Of a stretch of 64,000 nt of DNA, positions 63,900-64,000 are shown one piece after another. Made by a program: the position numbers and the translations under genes. The notes beneath the pieces are model-generated. The model did no database searches. It saw nothing but the letters and a program-made list of their open reading frames with translations, and was not told where the DNA came from. This DNA comes from Thermohalobaculum sp965247385 (GTDB taxonomy: Bacteria; Pseudomonadota; Alphaproteobacteria; Rhodobacterales; Rhodobacteraceae). Numbering within the stretch: the first letter of the stretch is position 1; each line of letters opens with the position of its first letter. Where the stretch lies: positions 930,001 through 994,000 of the forward strand of contig CBDFHG010000002.1 in NCBI GenBank assembly GCA_965247385.1. Direction: 5' to 3'.

Positions 63900-64000
63900 G
63901 CTGGCGTTCCCTCGGCCTCAAGAATTGGATTCTAGATAGCTTTGTGATCGGGGTCATCACAAGTCTTGCTTTGACCTTGGGCAGCGGTCGCGCCATCTTC

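Overview
The window is GC-rich chromosomal DNA from an alphaproteobacterium. The evidence is the bc1 operon petA-petB-petC, the sdhC-sdhD-sdhA-(methyltransferase)-sdhB cluster followed by zapE, the secA / parvulin / argJ / mutT neighbourhood, and oxygen-dependent hemF. The gene order recalls Rhodobacterales, but I am confident only at class level. No rRNA, tRNA or CRISPR array was recognised.

Layout. 0.3-5.8 kb: MFS and MATE exporters, an adrenodoxin-type ferredoxin, a secreted protein, a class-I glutamine-amidotransferase-like hydrolase and a thioredoxin-reductase-like ferredoxin-NADP reductase, all on the + strand. 5.9-14.7 kb: two sets of a sodium:solute symporter module (DUF4212 small subunit, VC_2705-type large subunit, small YggT-like membrane protein), with an orphan small subunit, a truncated small-subunit remnant, two homologous proteins of unknown function, IS5 debris and a complete ISNCY-like element. 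14.7-25.6 kb: secA and ppiC/argJ/mutT lie between two broken pieces of what looks like one hybrid histidine kinase. The pieces are bordered by inverted IS630 ends, and an intact IS66 element sits inside an IS630 relic. 25.6-27.4 kb: CoA-type NUDIX hydrolase and tRNA nucleotidyltransferase.

27.4-36.8 kb is the accessory zone. It holds a LysE stub, an IS5 C-terminal stub, an AT-richer three-gene cassette (TIGR04255 protein, helix-turn-helix protein, unknown protein), an ISL3 relic split by an intact IS1380 element, a cyclotransferase-like gene, a frameshifted NTF2-like gene, a NIPSNAP / monooxygenase pair, and an IS1182 element lying in the centre of a palindrome between that pair and an ArsR regulator.

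36.8-64 kb is mostly housekeeping: SDR oxidoreductase, hemF, ABC exporter, phospholipid-methyltransferase-like gene, trmL, the cytochrome bc1 operon with a terminator, aroC, a broken tryptophan halogenase, a UspA-like protein with an SLC13 carrier, queC with a HIT protein, a polar amino-acid ABC transporter lacking its ATPase, a MarR regulator with a nitroreductase-like protein behind a 42-bp palindrome, the sdh operon, a frameshifted FkbM-like methyltransferase and zapE.

The bc1 and succinate dehydrogenase operons form a respiratory core. The most unusual features are a hairpin-forming mobile-repeat family with a conserved loop and 13-bp terminal repeats, the three-gene cassette at 28-30 kb, the methyltransferase gene inside the sdh operon, and the operator-like palindrome split by IS1182.
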